A stretch of DNA of 64,000 bases from Hippopus hippopus (taxonomy: Eukaryota; Mollusca; Bivalvia; Cardiida; Cardiidae): positions 3,038,001 to 3,102,000 of the forward strand of contig OX328103.1 of NCBI GenBank assembly GCA_946811185.2. Reading direction: 5' to 3'. Positions 45,490 to 55,420 of the stretch are shown one piece after another. Position 1 is the stretch's first letter. The number at the start of each line of letters is the position of its first letter. Made by a program: the position numbers and the translations under genes. The notes under the pieces were generated by a model. The model ran no database searches. It was not told the DNA's origin and saw nothing but the letters and a program-made list of their open reading frames with translations.

Positions 45490-46611
45490 ATTATCTTCAA
45501 ACCCCTGTCACACCAGAGCGGCGATCCCATGGCGTCCAAGAAAAAATGCAGAACGCCGAGGTGCACGCAGTACGATCGCAAGCATCGTCACAGCAACGCA
45601 ATGGCATCACGAGTAAACTCGTTGGGATCATCTAGGACGCCGAGGGACGGTGCGCATTTTGAGCATGCACAAAACAAACGCTGTCGCTCGTCATTTTGAG
45701 AAGAGCGCAGTGGGATCACCAGAAGGTCGTCTTAGCGGCACAGTAAGGTCTTCCACAATGCAATGGGAGCTCCGCCGGGCACACAGAGGTCGCAGTGCAA
45801 ACGCTATGGTTGTCGGTGGCACTTGCACAGCGATTGTACCACAGGCTTTGAGATTACACCGTGTCTCTGCTGTGCCTATACGGCGCATCAGCGGCGCTTA
45901 TACAGCGAGTCAACGGCGCTGACACAGAGTGTCATTTATTTCACTGTGCTCTTAAAACAACACCTCTAAGCTCCAACGGCGATCAGTGCGCTTGTAAGGA
46001 GCTTCTACAGTGTCCATCACTCTTTCTCTGACAAAAACGAACATATAGTAGACGAAATATGCAAAATAACATTCAATTTACCATGGCTGATGTACGCTAG
46101 CAAGCCGGGCTAGTAATGGTTGAGGAGTTAACAGTGGTTGACTTGCTTCTGTTTGAGAGGGTTGGGGTTTATGTCTTGTTTTTTCCCCTTTTCTTTTTAC
46201 GAGCATTGTTTTATTCTCCGTTGACTTTTTGAGACCACAGCAAAGAAACAATTGATGAATAAATGTGTATACATACAATTCGTTTTAAGAGATTGTTCAT
46301 TGTCACGCCTTCAGCTTAGTGTGAGCGCCTTGTGAACGCCTGGTGCACGTAGTATGAGCACCGTGAAAGTGCAGAGCACGCAGTAGTAGTGCCATGAGAG
46401 AGCAGAGAATTGCCAAGAAGAACTCGGTAGGAACGCGATAACGCACCATAGGAGCTCCGTAGCAATGCCTTGGTCGTGGTGAAAACCCTGTGACATCTCC
46501 GTCTTCGTGAAAAATATCCGCTTTTTCCTGCGATCTCATGGTGCTCTGGGAAATTAAACAACGCCGTCCCAACGCAGTGGAAACGCCGTATAGTGTGATA
46601 AGGGCTTTAGA
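45490..46611. mobile_element. GC- and CpG-rich element with inverted ends
   Basis: Left CCCCTGTCACACCAGAGCGG and right (inverted) GCCCTTATCACACTATACGG. Much richer in GC and CpG than its surroundings, especially 45500-45950 and 46310-46590. Frames of 60-100 codons overlap on both strands, none with a known domain. Likely a DNA transposon; superfamily not assigned. Confidence 0.5.
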
Positions 46612-47007
46612 TTCAAAACAAAATCATTATATGCAAGTTTCTTTGGAACTTTTTTTTTCATTTGTAACGTACCTACCAAAGAAGCATATAGGCTTCAGTA
46701 CATATGTGTAGGCCTATGTTTTAATGTGTCATCAACTATAATTCTTGAGATACAGTTATGTGATTTAAAAGAAAAAATCTGATATTTCATCTCAAATGCC
46801 AGCTCATGTCAAGTCCTATTTATCTCATATTTATACTTTGGTTTAGTTCGAATAATGCAATGATAGTGCATTCTAATAGAAGGAGTAAGAGTGGTGGATG
46901 CGGCCTGGGGGCAGAAAAAGAGTATGTTTCTTTCCCAAAGATGGTAAAAATAAGCTTGTGAAATGAAAAACAGTAGAGGAGTGAACCTCTAGTTCTAATT
47001 TTAGGGC

Positions 47008-47292
47008 TGAGCCCCGGTAACTCAGTAGTGTAGTGTGCAGGACTTGAGAACAGGGGGTTCGGCCAATTTCTGTCCAAGGATTGATGATAATCATTGTGAC
47101 AGGATTCATTCTTCTCCCACTGCTGACCATCGTTTTGACGATGGTTATGTGGGAAAGCAGCCAGTGACTTGCAAAAAAAATTGTGCAGAGCACTGGTAAA
47201 AGAGACTCAAGGAAAGCATGGATAGGTGCATTGGCCACCGCTATATTACCGAAATAATGTTGAAACGGCATTAAACACCATACAATCAGTCT
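47008..47292 (+). repeat. SINE (type S2)
   Basis: GCCCCGGTAACTCAGTAGTG, AAGGATTGATGATAATCATT, GGAAAGCAGCCAGTGACTTG, 3' end GGCATTAAACACCATAC. Confidence 0.5.
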
Positions 47293-47333
47293 AATTTTAG
47301 GGAACTTGAAGTTGGATTAACACTAACGCTAAA

Positions 47334-47600
47334 TCTTTACCAGACAACAATATGTTGGACTCATCCATATTGATGGCAATTGCAGACAAAAAACAAAATG
47401 CAGCTCAAATGATTAATCTGTGAAAAAGTAGAAAACATTGTGGGAAAAGAAGAAAATGCTGGTAAGCAGCATTTTCTTCTTTTCCCACAATGCTTTCTAC
47501 CCTATTAAAGACAAAAATCATCATTTGAGCTACATTTAATTTGTTGTCTGCAGATTCTTTCATTTCGGTAAAGTCCAAAAACTTGTTGTTTTTATAGGGT
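47334..47600. repeat. M1 composite
   Basis: Forward start CTTTACCAGACAACAATATG merges into a reverse end CGGTAAAGTCCAAAAACTTG; palindrome ATGCTGGTAAGCAGCAT. Confidence 0.5.
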
Positions 47601-47671
47601 TTCAGTTGCACTGTACACTTTATAGATTAAATATGCATCTCATTTACATCAACCATATTGAGAACAAAAAT

Positions 47672-47948
47672 ATTGATGAGTCACTCTCTGGCAAAAAGGA
47701 TTTAAAGCGTCTCTGTGATGCATTGTTGCATTGTACCAAGCAAGAATCACACAATTATGGACCGATCAGTAAAATCCATTTTGTATAACAACAGACTGGA
47801 TCGTGACGTACACTAATCCTTTTACATGAAAAACATTGACCAATAGCAAAAAGTTTCAACCCATGACAGCCTGCGCAGACTGCGCAAGCTTACATGGATC
47901 AATATGCTTTGCAGATGCATTAAATGCCCTTTTCATAAAGCATGGCTC
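47672..47948. repeat. M2 element
   Basis: GAGTCACTCTCTGGCAAAAA to CATAAAGCATGGCTCAC, ending about 55 bases before exon 28. Confidence 0.5.
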
Positions 47949-48004
47949 ACTGTTTTTCTTCACTTATTCAACAACTTTGTCTCTGACTATTGACATTCTT
48001 TCAG

Positions 48005-48183
48005 GGAAATACCTTGGGATGACAATCTTGCTAGTGCTGATTATACTGTATATGTATGCTATTGGAGCCTTTCTATTTTTTCGAGAAGTATACATTCAAC
48101 AGGCCAATGGTCACTACTGTAATTCCATGCCACAGTGTTTTGTTACGATATTACATCATGGTTTAGTTGGAACAGCCTATGAG
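48005..48183 (+). CDS. ITPR-like exon 28: S5 and pore helix, altered filter
   Basis: Acceptor GACATTCTTTCAG, donor GTAATC, 179 bases. GMTILLVLIILYMYAIGAFL is S5. The lumenal loop has YCNSMPQCF, matching the paired cysteines before the pore helix in the family (CETLLMC in IP3 receptors). The pore helix VTILHHGL is well conserved, but the next residues are VGTAYE where the family has (R)(S/A)GGGxGD. Glycines and Asp of the selectivity filter are missing. The donor is sound and no other donor restores the motif. Confidence 0.5.
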
Positions 48184-48482
48184 GTAATCGCAGGTTTCAT
48201 ACAATACTAAATATTTTATCCACAGCAAAATACTGATTACCTGTATCAAAGCCTTGATGGCAGCAGTCGTTGATGAAACCCATGAACGAATACATGTACA
48301 AAAGCAAGGTGTTGAAAGGAATATAAAAGCTTAATAAAGGAAAACCTTTTCCCTATGCAGGCACCTTTGATGCATGGGTAATCAAAGGCTCCTGAAATAG
48401 TGGTGCAAATGGACAAATTACTTCATTGGTTTATCTGTCACTCCTTTTTCCTTTTTTTATGATATTTGTCCGACTGTTTAAC

Positions 48483-48900
48483 TCTTTACCAACAATCTGG
48501 TGTTTTAATAATTTTGATTTTTTTACCTTTTGAAAACGTTGTGGAAAAAATGCCAGTCTCCAGTTTCCTACACTGTTTTCTACTCTATCAAAGACAAATT
48601 CTTCAACAGTTTGAGCTATATTGAATTTAGTGCCTTCTATTGCTTTGAATTTGAACAGCCGGGCCGGGTAGCTCAGTGGTTAGTGTATCTGAATCATGAC
48701 CTGGTTGTTGCAAGTTTGATATTCGTCTGAGGTAAACTTTCTTTGTGGTGAACTTTTGCCTCTCAACTCCTATGCATATGAGAAAAGTAGTACATGGCTT
48801 GGAAAGAAAGTTGTGTTAGTACTGGTGTGAGAAAGCCAGGAAATATATGCATAGGTGTACTGACCACTGTATTAGTCCAAAATTTTGTAGTCTAATAAAG
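48483..48900 (-). repeat. M1 element split by a SINE
   Basis: M1 reads to TTGAATTTGAACAG (48657) and resumes at TCCAAAATTTTGTAG (48875). Palindrome partly lost. Confidence 0.5.
48658..48872 (+). repeat. tRNA-derived SINE (type S1), 3' trimmed
   Basis: GCCGGGTAGCTCAGTGGTTA and TTGCAAGTTTGATATTCG boxes; stops at GGTGTACTGACCACTG. Target duplication not clear. Confidence 0.5.
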
Positions 48901-49081
48901 ACGTAGTGCAATATCTCTGTATTATTGACTATATTCATGGATTTTTGATCTAGACATTTTTGTTTCTGCCAATCAGGGGCCTAGTTTTGAAACTAACTAG
49001 CCAAGTCATCTTTAGAATTGCTTTGTTTACATGGATTTATTATATAGGATCAAACTTGATGATAGCTATACACTGTTTCAG

Positions 49082-49231
49082 ATGTTTGATCACGACACAA
49101 CCTCGTCATTCACTGATGCAGTACGGATAGGACTGTACAATATCTCTTTCTTTGTTGTCATCACGATACTGGCTCTGTATGTGGTCCTGGCCTGCCTTGT
49201 TGATGGTTTCTTGTGTCTCAAGCAAAAAATG
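49082..49231 (+). CDS. ITPR-like exon 29: transmembrane S6
   Basis: Acceptor TACACTGTTTCAG, donor GTATGT, 50 codons. Reads MFDHDTTSSFTDAVRIGLYN then S6 (ISFFVVITILALYVVLACLV) and DGFLCLKQKM. The VDGF matches IDTF / IDAF at the inner gate of the family. With this start the pore-to-S6 spacing is 23 residues against about 24 in IP3 receptors, supporting the chosen border. Confidence 0.5.
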
Positions 49232-49246
49232 GTATGTATTTAGTTT

Positions 49247-49728
49247 TACCCTTAAAGTGCTTTCACTGATATAGTTGCCTTTGCGTCCAGTGTAGATCAA
49301 GATCAGACTGCGCAAAACATGCAGTCATACTTTTATCTAAACTGTCTGTTTCGCTTAACTCTTTACCAATTGACAAAACTATAGACTTGTTCAAATTCAA
49401 AGCATTTGCAAAAGACATATTATTAGATGTAGCTAAAATGGTGATTTCTGTCTTTGATAGGATTGAAAACATTGCGGGAAAAGGAGTAATGCTGGTTAAA
49501 GCTAAACCTGAGAAGCACCAGTCATTGTTTTTAACCCTTAGAGCACCTTTTACAACTGAAGTTACTGTAGATAATAGTGTAGATTAAGATCAGACTGCTT
49601 GTTTTGTGCAGTCTGATCTTGAAACTACACTTTCCACAATCTTTTTAGATATTTTGAAAGATACAACAATTAGGTCTTTTCTCTGACTGTAAAAGTCCAT
49701 TGTGCTTATCTGGAGCTGTAAGGGTTAA
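49247..49728. repeat. M3 - M1 - M3 chain
   Basis: M3 at 49247-49354, M1 at 49359-49500 (3' cut), M3 at 49535-49724 with TTAA at both sides (49531, 49725). Confidence 0.5.
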
Positions 49729-49965
49729 CTCTTTACCAAACAACAAAATTTTGACCTGTCTGAATTGAAAGTATCAACAGACGATAACTCAAATGTTTAA
49801 CAAATTATGAAATCTGTCTTTGAAAGGATATAAAACATTGTGGGAAAAAGAGAAAATGCTGGAAACCAGCATTTTCTCCATTTCTTGCAGTGTTTTCCTA
49901 AGCTCTTCTCCTTGGGGGTGGGGGGGGGGGGGTGGGTCATAAAAACTCGGAATTGTAAGGCAAAG
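49729..49965 (+). repeat. M1 element next to M3
   Basis: Starts directly after the TTAA shared with the M3 copy; contains (G)n at 49919-49931. Confidence 0.5.
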
Positions 49966-50019
49966 TGTTAAGTCTGTACCAAATAAAAAATCTAACACTT
50001 GACCTAACCAAAGACATTT

Positions 50020-50281
50020 TATCCATGCTCTGACAAAAAGGCGTTTAATGCATCTCCATGATGCATTATAGCAAGCAAGTCATCACATAACTGTGGATCC
50101 ATAAAGTCTATTTTGTCTAACAACAGACCGAGTCCTGAGGTAGAATGGTCCTTTGACATGAAGGAAATTTACAAATAGCAAAAGTTTTGATGCATGTCAG
50201 CCTGCATGGACTGTGCAGGGTGACGTGGGTCAATACTTTTCGCAGATGCATAAATTTGCTTTTCACAAAGCTTGGCTCATT
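50020..50281. repeat. M2 element
   Basis: CCATGCTCTGACAAAAAGGC to CACAAAGCTTGGCTCA; inner CAGCCTGCATGG / GTGCAGGGTGACGTGG. Confidence 0.5.
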
Positions 50282-50401
50282 GGCAGATGTCAAATAAGAA
50301 TTGCTTTTACGGTGGTATTTGTCCTTGGAAGGTAGATAGTATTCTGCAAAAAGATGCAAGTGCTGGTTAACTGCAATGTTTTCAGAAACCTCTTCTTTTA
50401 A

Positions 50402-51100
50402 CCCTTTACCACACAATCCCGACTTTTAACGACCCTGAGATAGAGGCCTTTTGAAAACATTGTGGGAAAAGGAGAAAATGCTGGTAACCAGCATTTTCTC
50501 CTTTTCCCACACTGCTTTATACTATATCAAAGATAGATTTCCTCATTTGGGTCACATTTAAATTGCTATCTGCAGTTGCTTTAAATTTGGACAAGTCTCC
50601 ATTTTTCTCATGTGGTAAAGGGTTTACATTGTAAAAGCAAAGAACTATCCAGTAAAGAGTTTAACCCTTTACCACACAACATTTTTTTGTCAGTTATCCA
50701 TATTTGAAGCATTTGTAGAGGAGAAACTAAAAATGGCTCAAATGATGAGATTTTTTTTGAAAGGGTAGAAAACATTGTGGGAAAGGGAGAAAATGCTGGT
50801 TACCAGCATTTTCTCCTTTTCCCACAATGTTTTCAAAAGCTTCCTTCCTCAGGGTCGTTAAAATTCGGGATTGTGTGGTAAAGGGTTAACTATTTACCAA
50901 ATAACAAAATTTTAGACTTGGCTAATCTGAAAGAATTTACATATGACAAGTTTAGCGCAGCTTAAATGATAAATTTTCCTTTGAAGAGGTAGAAAACTTT
51001 GTGGGAAAGGGAGAAAATGCTGGTTACTATGATTTTCTTTTTTTTTCCACAATGTTTTCAAAAGCTGTTTTTATCAGAGTTGCTTAAAGTCAGCATTGTG
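50402..51100. repeat. Three M1 elements in a row
   Basis: 50402-50622 (reverse, 221 bases), 50665-50885 (forward, 221), 50890-51100 (forward). The last two share the TTAA at 50886-50889. Confidence 0.5.
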
Positions 51101-51233
51101 TGGTGTTTTCAACAGCCCTCTTCATCAGGGTTGTTAAATATTTGGACTATGTGATAGTTCTCTTTTTGTGGGGAATTAAATTGCCAAAATACAATAATTG
51201 TGATGTCTTGAGAGATTTTTTATTCATTTACAG

Positions 51234-51311
51234 CGTCATGCAAAGGAAGATTTTCGAGCAGTATGCTTTATATGTGGCCGTCCAAATGCTGATTTCAGTA
51301 AGGCAGGAAAG
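51234..51311 (+). CDS. ITPR-like exon 30: zinc motif, CFICG half
   Basis: Acceptor TTCATTTACAG, donor GTAAAT, 26 codons. Reads RHAKEDFRAVCFICGRPNAD then FSKAGK. CxxC is the cysteine half of the Cys2-His2 zinc site that joins the cytosolic end of S6 to the C-terminal domain in IP3 and ryanodine receptors. Confidence 0.5.
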
Positions 51312-51329
51312 GTAAATAAAATTTTTAAA

Positions 51330-51540
51330 ACTCTTTACATGCCAACAGAATTTTAGATTTGTCCAAATTGAAAGCATTTGCAGACAAATTTTAAAATATG
51401 GCAAAGATCAAGGTATTTATCTTTAAAAGAGTAGAAAACATTGTGGGAAAAGGAGCTGGATACCAGCATTTTTTCCTTTTCTCACATTTTCAAAAGGCTT
51501 CTTCCTCAGGGTCTGTAAAACTTGGGATTGTGTGGTTAAT
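51330..51540 (+). repeat. M1 element, shortened
   Basis: CTCTTTACATGCCAACAGAA to GTGTGGTTAATTAA; one palindrome arm lost (GAGCTGGATACCAGC). Confidence 0.5.
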
Positions 51541-51569
51541 TAATTGTCAAAAGGTTAGGTCACATTATT

Positions 51570-52045
51570 AGCTCTGTTGTTTTTGCAGAAAATATCTAGG
51601 TATTCTCCTAGCCCTATTGTCATCTGTGTTTTTACCTTTATCTTTCATAAAGGGAATCTATACAATAAAGGCAGGTAATTCAGATATTTTTGACCCAGTT
51701 ATGCTCCTTTTTCAACGTAATTTTTCTTCGAAAATGTAACTGCAGCCAGGGTTTGCACTTGCATGCCCTGTTTTTAGCTTGGCTGTATTTTAAGAAAATA
51801 TAGAGTTGTTGTCATAGCCTTGGCGTTGGTATTGTCTGCATTGTCATCTGCGTCTTCATGCAAAAACTTTGATATCTTGTAATGTCTCTGTCATTACTGT
51901 AGATATTTACTTGAGACTTAGAGTAGTTGTTGCATATTAAAAAGGAAACTTGTACAACAGAGCAGGTAACTATCAAAATGTTTTTGACATAGTTATGCCC
52001 CTTTATCAACCTAAATTTTCACTAAAAGCTTCTGCAGCTGAGTGC
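51570..52045 (+). repeat. Two R4 repeats in tandem
   Basis: 51570-51775 (middle deleted) and 51772-52045. The second ends 20 bases before exon 31 begins. Confidence 0.5.
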
Positions 52046-52065
52046 TTGTTCTTTTTTTTCCATAG

Positions 52066-52185
52066 GGATTTGAGGAGCATGTAAAGAGAGAACACAACCT
52101 GTGGGATTACATCTACTTCTTTATACATCTAGACACAACACCTACAAGAGAATACTCTGCATTAGAGAACTATGTGTATGGACAG
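52066..52185 (+). CDS. ITPR-like exon 31: zinc motif, histidine half
   Basis: Acceptor TTTTTTCCATAG, donor GTAAAC, 40 codons. GFEEHVKREHNLWDYIYFFI provides the two histidines, spaced as in the family (H-x4-H), and the following EYSALENYVYGQ parallels EYTGPESYVAEM. Strongest single family match in the window. It directly follows an R4 repeat. Confidence 0.5.
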
Positions 52186-52249
52186 GTAAACTTAATACTT
52201 GTCAAATAACAAAGAAATATATTCAAGTGCCTTGATTACTAGTTTTGTG

Positions 52250-52565
52250 AGACCAGCCCACATAGCTCAATAGGTAAAGTGTAGGACTCGTGAACATGAT
52301 GTTTCGAGTCACTTGAGGGTGTGGGTTAGATCCCCACGGCTGGCCATCTAAAATTACTAATAGTCTTTCGGATGAGACGTTAAACCGAGGTCCTGTGTGA
52401 CGGTGCTATACAGCGAGCACGTAAAAGAACCAGGCGTAACTTAAGATGGGTTTCGTCCTGTATCTGCACTATCCCCCGTAACAATACTAACAGCCTTCAG
52501 GGGGCATCGCCCATATGGACAACCAGTGGCGATGATAAATAAACAGAAATTCAATCAAACTAGTT
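52250..52565 (+). repeat. tRNA-derived SINE (type S4)
   Basis: CCACATAGCTCAATAGGTA and GGGTTAGATCCCCACGG boxes, then CGGATGAGACGTTAAACCGA and CCTTCAGGGGGCATCGCCC. ACTAGTTTTGTG occurs on both sides (52238-52249, 52559-52570), a probable target duplication. Confidence 0.5.
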
Positions 52566-52604
52566 TTGTGGTGAGGGCCTAGTTGCATGCATTTTCGATG
52601 CACG

Positions 52605-52695
52605 CCCAGGTAGCTCAGTGGTTAGTGCATCAGACTCGTGACCTGGTGGTTGCGAGGTTGCTACCCGGTTGAGGCAAACTGTCTTTCCAACACAT
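52605..52695 (+). repeat. SINE fragment (type S1, tRNA head)
   Basis: GCCCAGGTAGCTCAGTGGTT and GTTGCTACCCGGTTGAGGC; cut after the head. Confidence 0.5.
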
Positions 52696-52799
52696 TCTTC
52701 AGAGGGAAAAAAACGGCAAGATGAGATAACATTCATTTTGGGGGTAGATATTGTAAATTGATTAAAATAGACTCTTTCACTTTATTGATCACCGAGTTT

Positions 52800-53015
52800 T
52801 AACTCTTTACCACATGACAAAATTTTAGCCTTGCCCAATTCTTAAAGCATTTGCAATCAACAAATTAAATGTGGTTGAAATTATGATAATTGTCACAAAA
52901 TCTCATGGGAAAAGGAGAAAATGCTGGTTACCAGCATTTTCTCCTTTACCCACAAGGTTTTCAAAAGGCTATTCCCTCTGGATCGTTAAAACGAGGGATT
53001 GTGTGGTAAAGGGTA
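52800..53015 (+). repeat. M1 element
   Basis: CTCTTTACCACATGACAAAA to GTGGTAAAGGGTAAAA; ends 25 bases before exon 32. Confidence 0.5.
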
Positions 53016-53039
53016 AAACCATATTACTCTTGTTTGCAG

Positions 53040-53159
53040 ATGAAGGAGGGAAAATATGACTTCTTGCCAATCAACAGGGCAATATGTTTGGAGGCGGCAG
53101 ATAAAGCTGAGAGGATGAAGTTGTCTGATAAGAAGGCCGGAGACAGTGAAGAAAAAGGG
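53040..53159 (+). CDS. ITPR-like exon 32: C-terminal domain
   Basis: Acceptor CTTGTTTGCAG, donor GTAAAT, 40 codons. MKEGKYDFLPINRAICLEAA parallels the family's M..ERNLDWFPRMRAMSL. The rest (DKAERMKLSDKKAGDSEEKG) is charged. Confidence 0.5.
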
Positions 53160-53197
53160 GTAAATATATAGTTACCTTATTCGTAAATGCATGGTTA

Positions 53198-53415
53198 CCC
53201 TTTACCAAACTCTCTCCAGCTTTAACAGCCCTGAAGAAAATGGTTTTTGAAAACATTGTTGAAAAAGGAGAAAATGCTGGTAGCCAGCATTTTCTCCTGT
53301 GCTCACAAAGTTTTATACACTTTCTGTGACAAATCATATCAGTTGTGCCAAATCTAATTTGTTTTCTGCAGTTGCTTTCAGTTTGGACTAGTCATAAATT
53401 TTGTTATTTGGTAGA
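53198..53415 (-). repeat. M1 element
   Basis: CCCTTTACCAAACTCTCTCC to TTATTTGGTAGATTAAA; palindrome ATGCTGGTAGCCAGCAT. Confidence 0.5.
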
Positions 53416-54050
53416 TTAAATCTATAAAATTGCAGCCTAGAAAATGATAAAAATGGCTGTCCCCATGAAACTATTTTTTGTCTGCAATGTACCTGTCAAA
53501 GAAGTGAATAGGCTTCACAAAAATTTCAATACACATGTATTTGTAGGCCTATGTTTTAGAACATCATGAACTATAATTCTTGATATACTGTTACTGGTAT
53601 GTGATAAAAAGAATCTGACCACTGTTGGCTCTAGAGATACAATTTTATTTAACTCTACAAAAAAATTTTGCTAAGGTCACTAAAGGCTGCTTGATAACAT
53701 TTTTTCTCGACTGGTTTAGTAGAGTTTTACCTCAACTAATAGCCTGGGTCCAGGCAGTAATAATCTTTTAATTACTCCATATCGTGATCTTCTTTCACGT
53801 CCATACAAATCGGTCGCTCGGTTTATCGCTTGTGTAATTATCATTTTTGACAAAGTAACATCTAATTAGATAAAAGGAAAAAATGATCGGGCTGGAACCC
53901 AGGTTACTCAACTACCAACCCATGTCAGATTGTATAATCTAGACTGTAGATAAGTAACTAAATTCATCCTGTGTACTATAATGGTAATGATGCAGTATAA
54001 TTCTGTGACTTTAGAGAAAATTTTCTACACACAACCTCCTGCAGATGACA
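53416..54050. other. No gene or recognised repeat
   Basis: 53480-53640 shares words with 46660-46790 (GTAGGCCTATGTTTTA, CTATAATTCTTGA), an unclassified repeat. Rest unassigned; a tRNA-like GGGCTGGAACCCAGGTTACT is at 53889. Confidence 0.5.
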
Positions 54051-54057
54051 CTTCATC

Positions 54058-54640
54058 CCTTTACCCAAGAACAGAATTTTAGATTTGTCCAACTTTAACG
54101 CATTTGAAGACGAAAAATTCAATTTCATTCAAAAGGATTGATTTGCCTTTTTAAGGTTAGAAAACATTGTTGGAAAAGGAAAACATGCTGGTTAACAGCA
54201 TTTTCTCCTTTTCCTACAATGCTTTCAAAAGCATTCTTTTTCAGGGTTGTTGCTGGTAATCAGCATTTTCTCCTTTTCCCATGGGATCCTGGGTAGCTCA
54301 GTGTGGGACTTGTCACCTGGAAACTCAAGGTTTTAGCCTCACTAAAAGCACTGGGTTTTTCATGGGAGTGTCTTTTGGCAAGACAATTGAGAGCCTTGGC
54401 CTAGTACTGGTGAAACTCAGGGTATACATGAGTAAGGGAGCTGTTGCTGTGATATGACTGAAATAGTGTGAATGCGGTATAAAATGTCAATCGATCAGTC
54501 CTATTCCCACTGTGTTTTCTACTTTTTAAAGATAAAAACCCATCATTTAAGCTTCATTTAAGCTCCATTCATTTTGTCATTTGCCAATGATTTCAATTTG
54601 GACCAGTCTAAAATTTTGTCATCTTGCAGAGTTAATGCAT
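54058..54640 (+). repeat. M1 copies, the second split by a SINE
   Basis: 54058-54250 is one copy; 54250-54281 and 54504-54640 are halves of a reverse copy. Confidence 0.5.
54282..54503 (+). repeat. SINE inserted in M1
   Basis: CCTGGGTAGCTCAGTGTGG near its start; TTCCCA on both sides is a possible target duplication. Confidence 0.5.
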
Positions 54641-54715
54641 GTTTTAAAAGTGAATAGTAGTAACCTTTCAGTGGCTCCAGCACTCTTCTCTTTTCTTCAG
54701 CTTTTCTCACTGTAG

Positions 54716-54757
54716 AGAATTTTGAATGTTGAAAATGAAGTAAAGAAGAATAAAAAG
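54716..54757 (+). CDS. Possible micro-exon of the ITPR-like gene
   Basis: Forty-two bases between TTTTCTCACTGTAG and GTCAGA would add RILNVENEVKKNKK in phase 0 between exons 32 and 33. The acceptor is good, the donor is weak. The Lys-rich peptide suits the basic start of exon 33. It could equally be chance. Confidence 0.5.
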
Positions 54758-54789
54758 GTCAGATTGTGTGTGACAGAGCAACTATATTT

Positions 54790-55050
54790 GAGCAATGCTC
54801 TGTGAAAAGGGGGTTTAATGCATCTGCATAAAGTATCAACCCAGGTCAGCCTGCACAATCCACGCAGGCTGACCTGGGTAGAAACTTTTTGCTTTTGGTC
54901 AATTTTCTGCATGTTCAAGGACCATTCTACCTCATGATTAAGTTGTTGATTGTTAGAGAAAATGGATTTTATGGATACATAATTATGTAATGACTTCCTT
55001 GGTATAATGCATGCAGATACATTATAACCCTTTTTACTGGAGCATGGCTT
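54790..55050 (+). repeat. M2 element
   Basis: GAGCAATGCTCTGTGAAAAG to ACTGGAGCATGGCTTAC; inner CAGGTCAGCCTGC / GCAGGCTGACCTGG. Confidence 0.5.
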
Positions 55051-55420
55051 ACATACACATGTCTGGCGTTTGTTTGTTCCAAAATGTTGTCCTGTATATG
55101 CACACAAATTCAGCTAGTTTTCATCATGCAATATATTTGTTCTGTCATGCTCTTCATTCTGTTTTTGCACAAGGGGGAAATCATCGTGTTAGCCTTGTGA
55201 AACTAATCTGGGAATGTGTCAGTTTAGTGCACTAGATTGTTGAATTTGTTTTAAATTAACCAGATCCCAAAATTGCTTTTCAGTAATTGGGCAACTGTTA
55301 CTGTCCTTAAATCACATAGAAATGAGAGTCTATAGATGCCTTCTTGTGCAGTCTGAGTTCTAACAAAATTTCATCTTTTAAATGTTCAACAATTATGACA
55401 AATACATCTACTGAAATCTT
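55051..55420. other. No gene or recognised repeat
   Basis: Intron; only short frames. Confidence 0.5.

Noticed and set aside
45650..46572. Overlapping Arg/Ala-rich frames on both strands
   Set aside because: Result of high GC in the element at 45490-46611; no start context, splice sites or known domain.
49049..49081. Longer exon 29 beginning at the acceptor TTATATAG
   Set aside because: It would need two bases left over from exon 28, which ends in phase 0; no other donor there fits, and the loop would be about 12 residues too long.
18900..54503. tRNA genes at the A/B-box sequences
   Set aside because: Boxes sit in SINEs with long tails and target duplications; no complete cloverleaf could be drawn.
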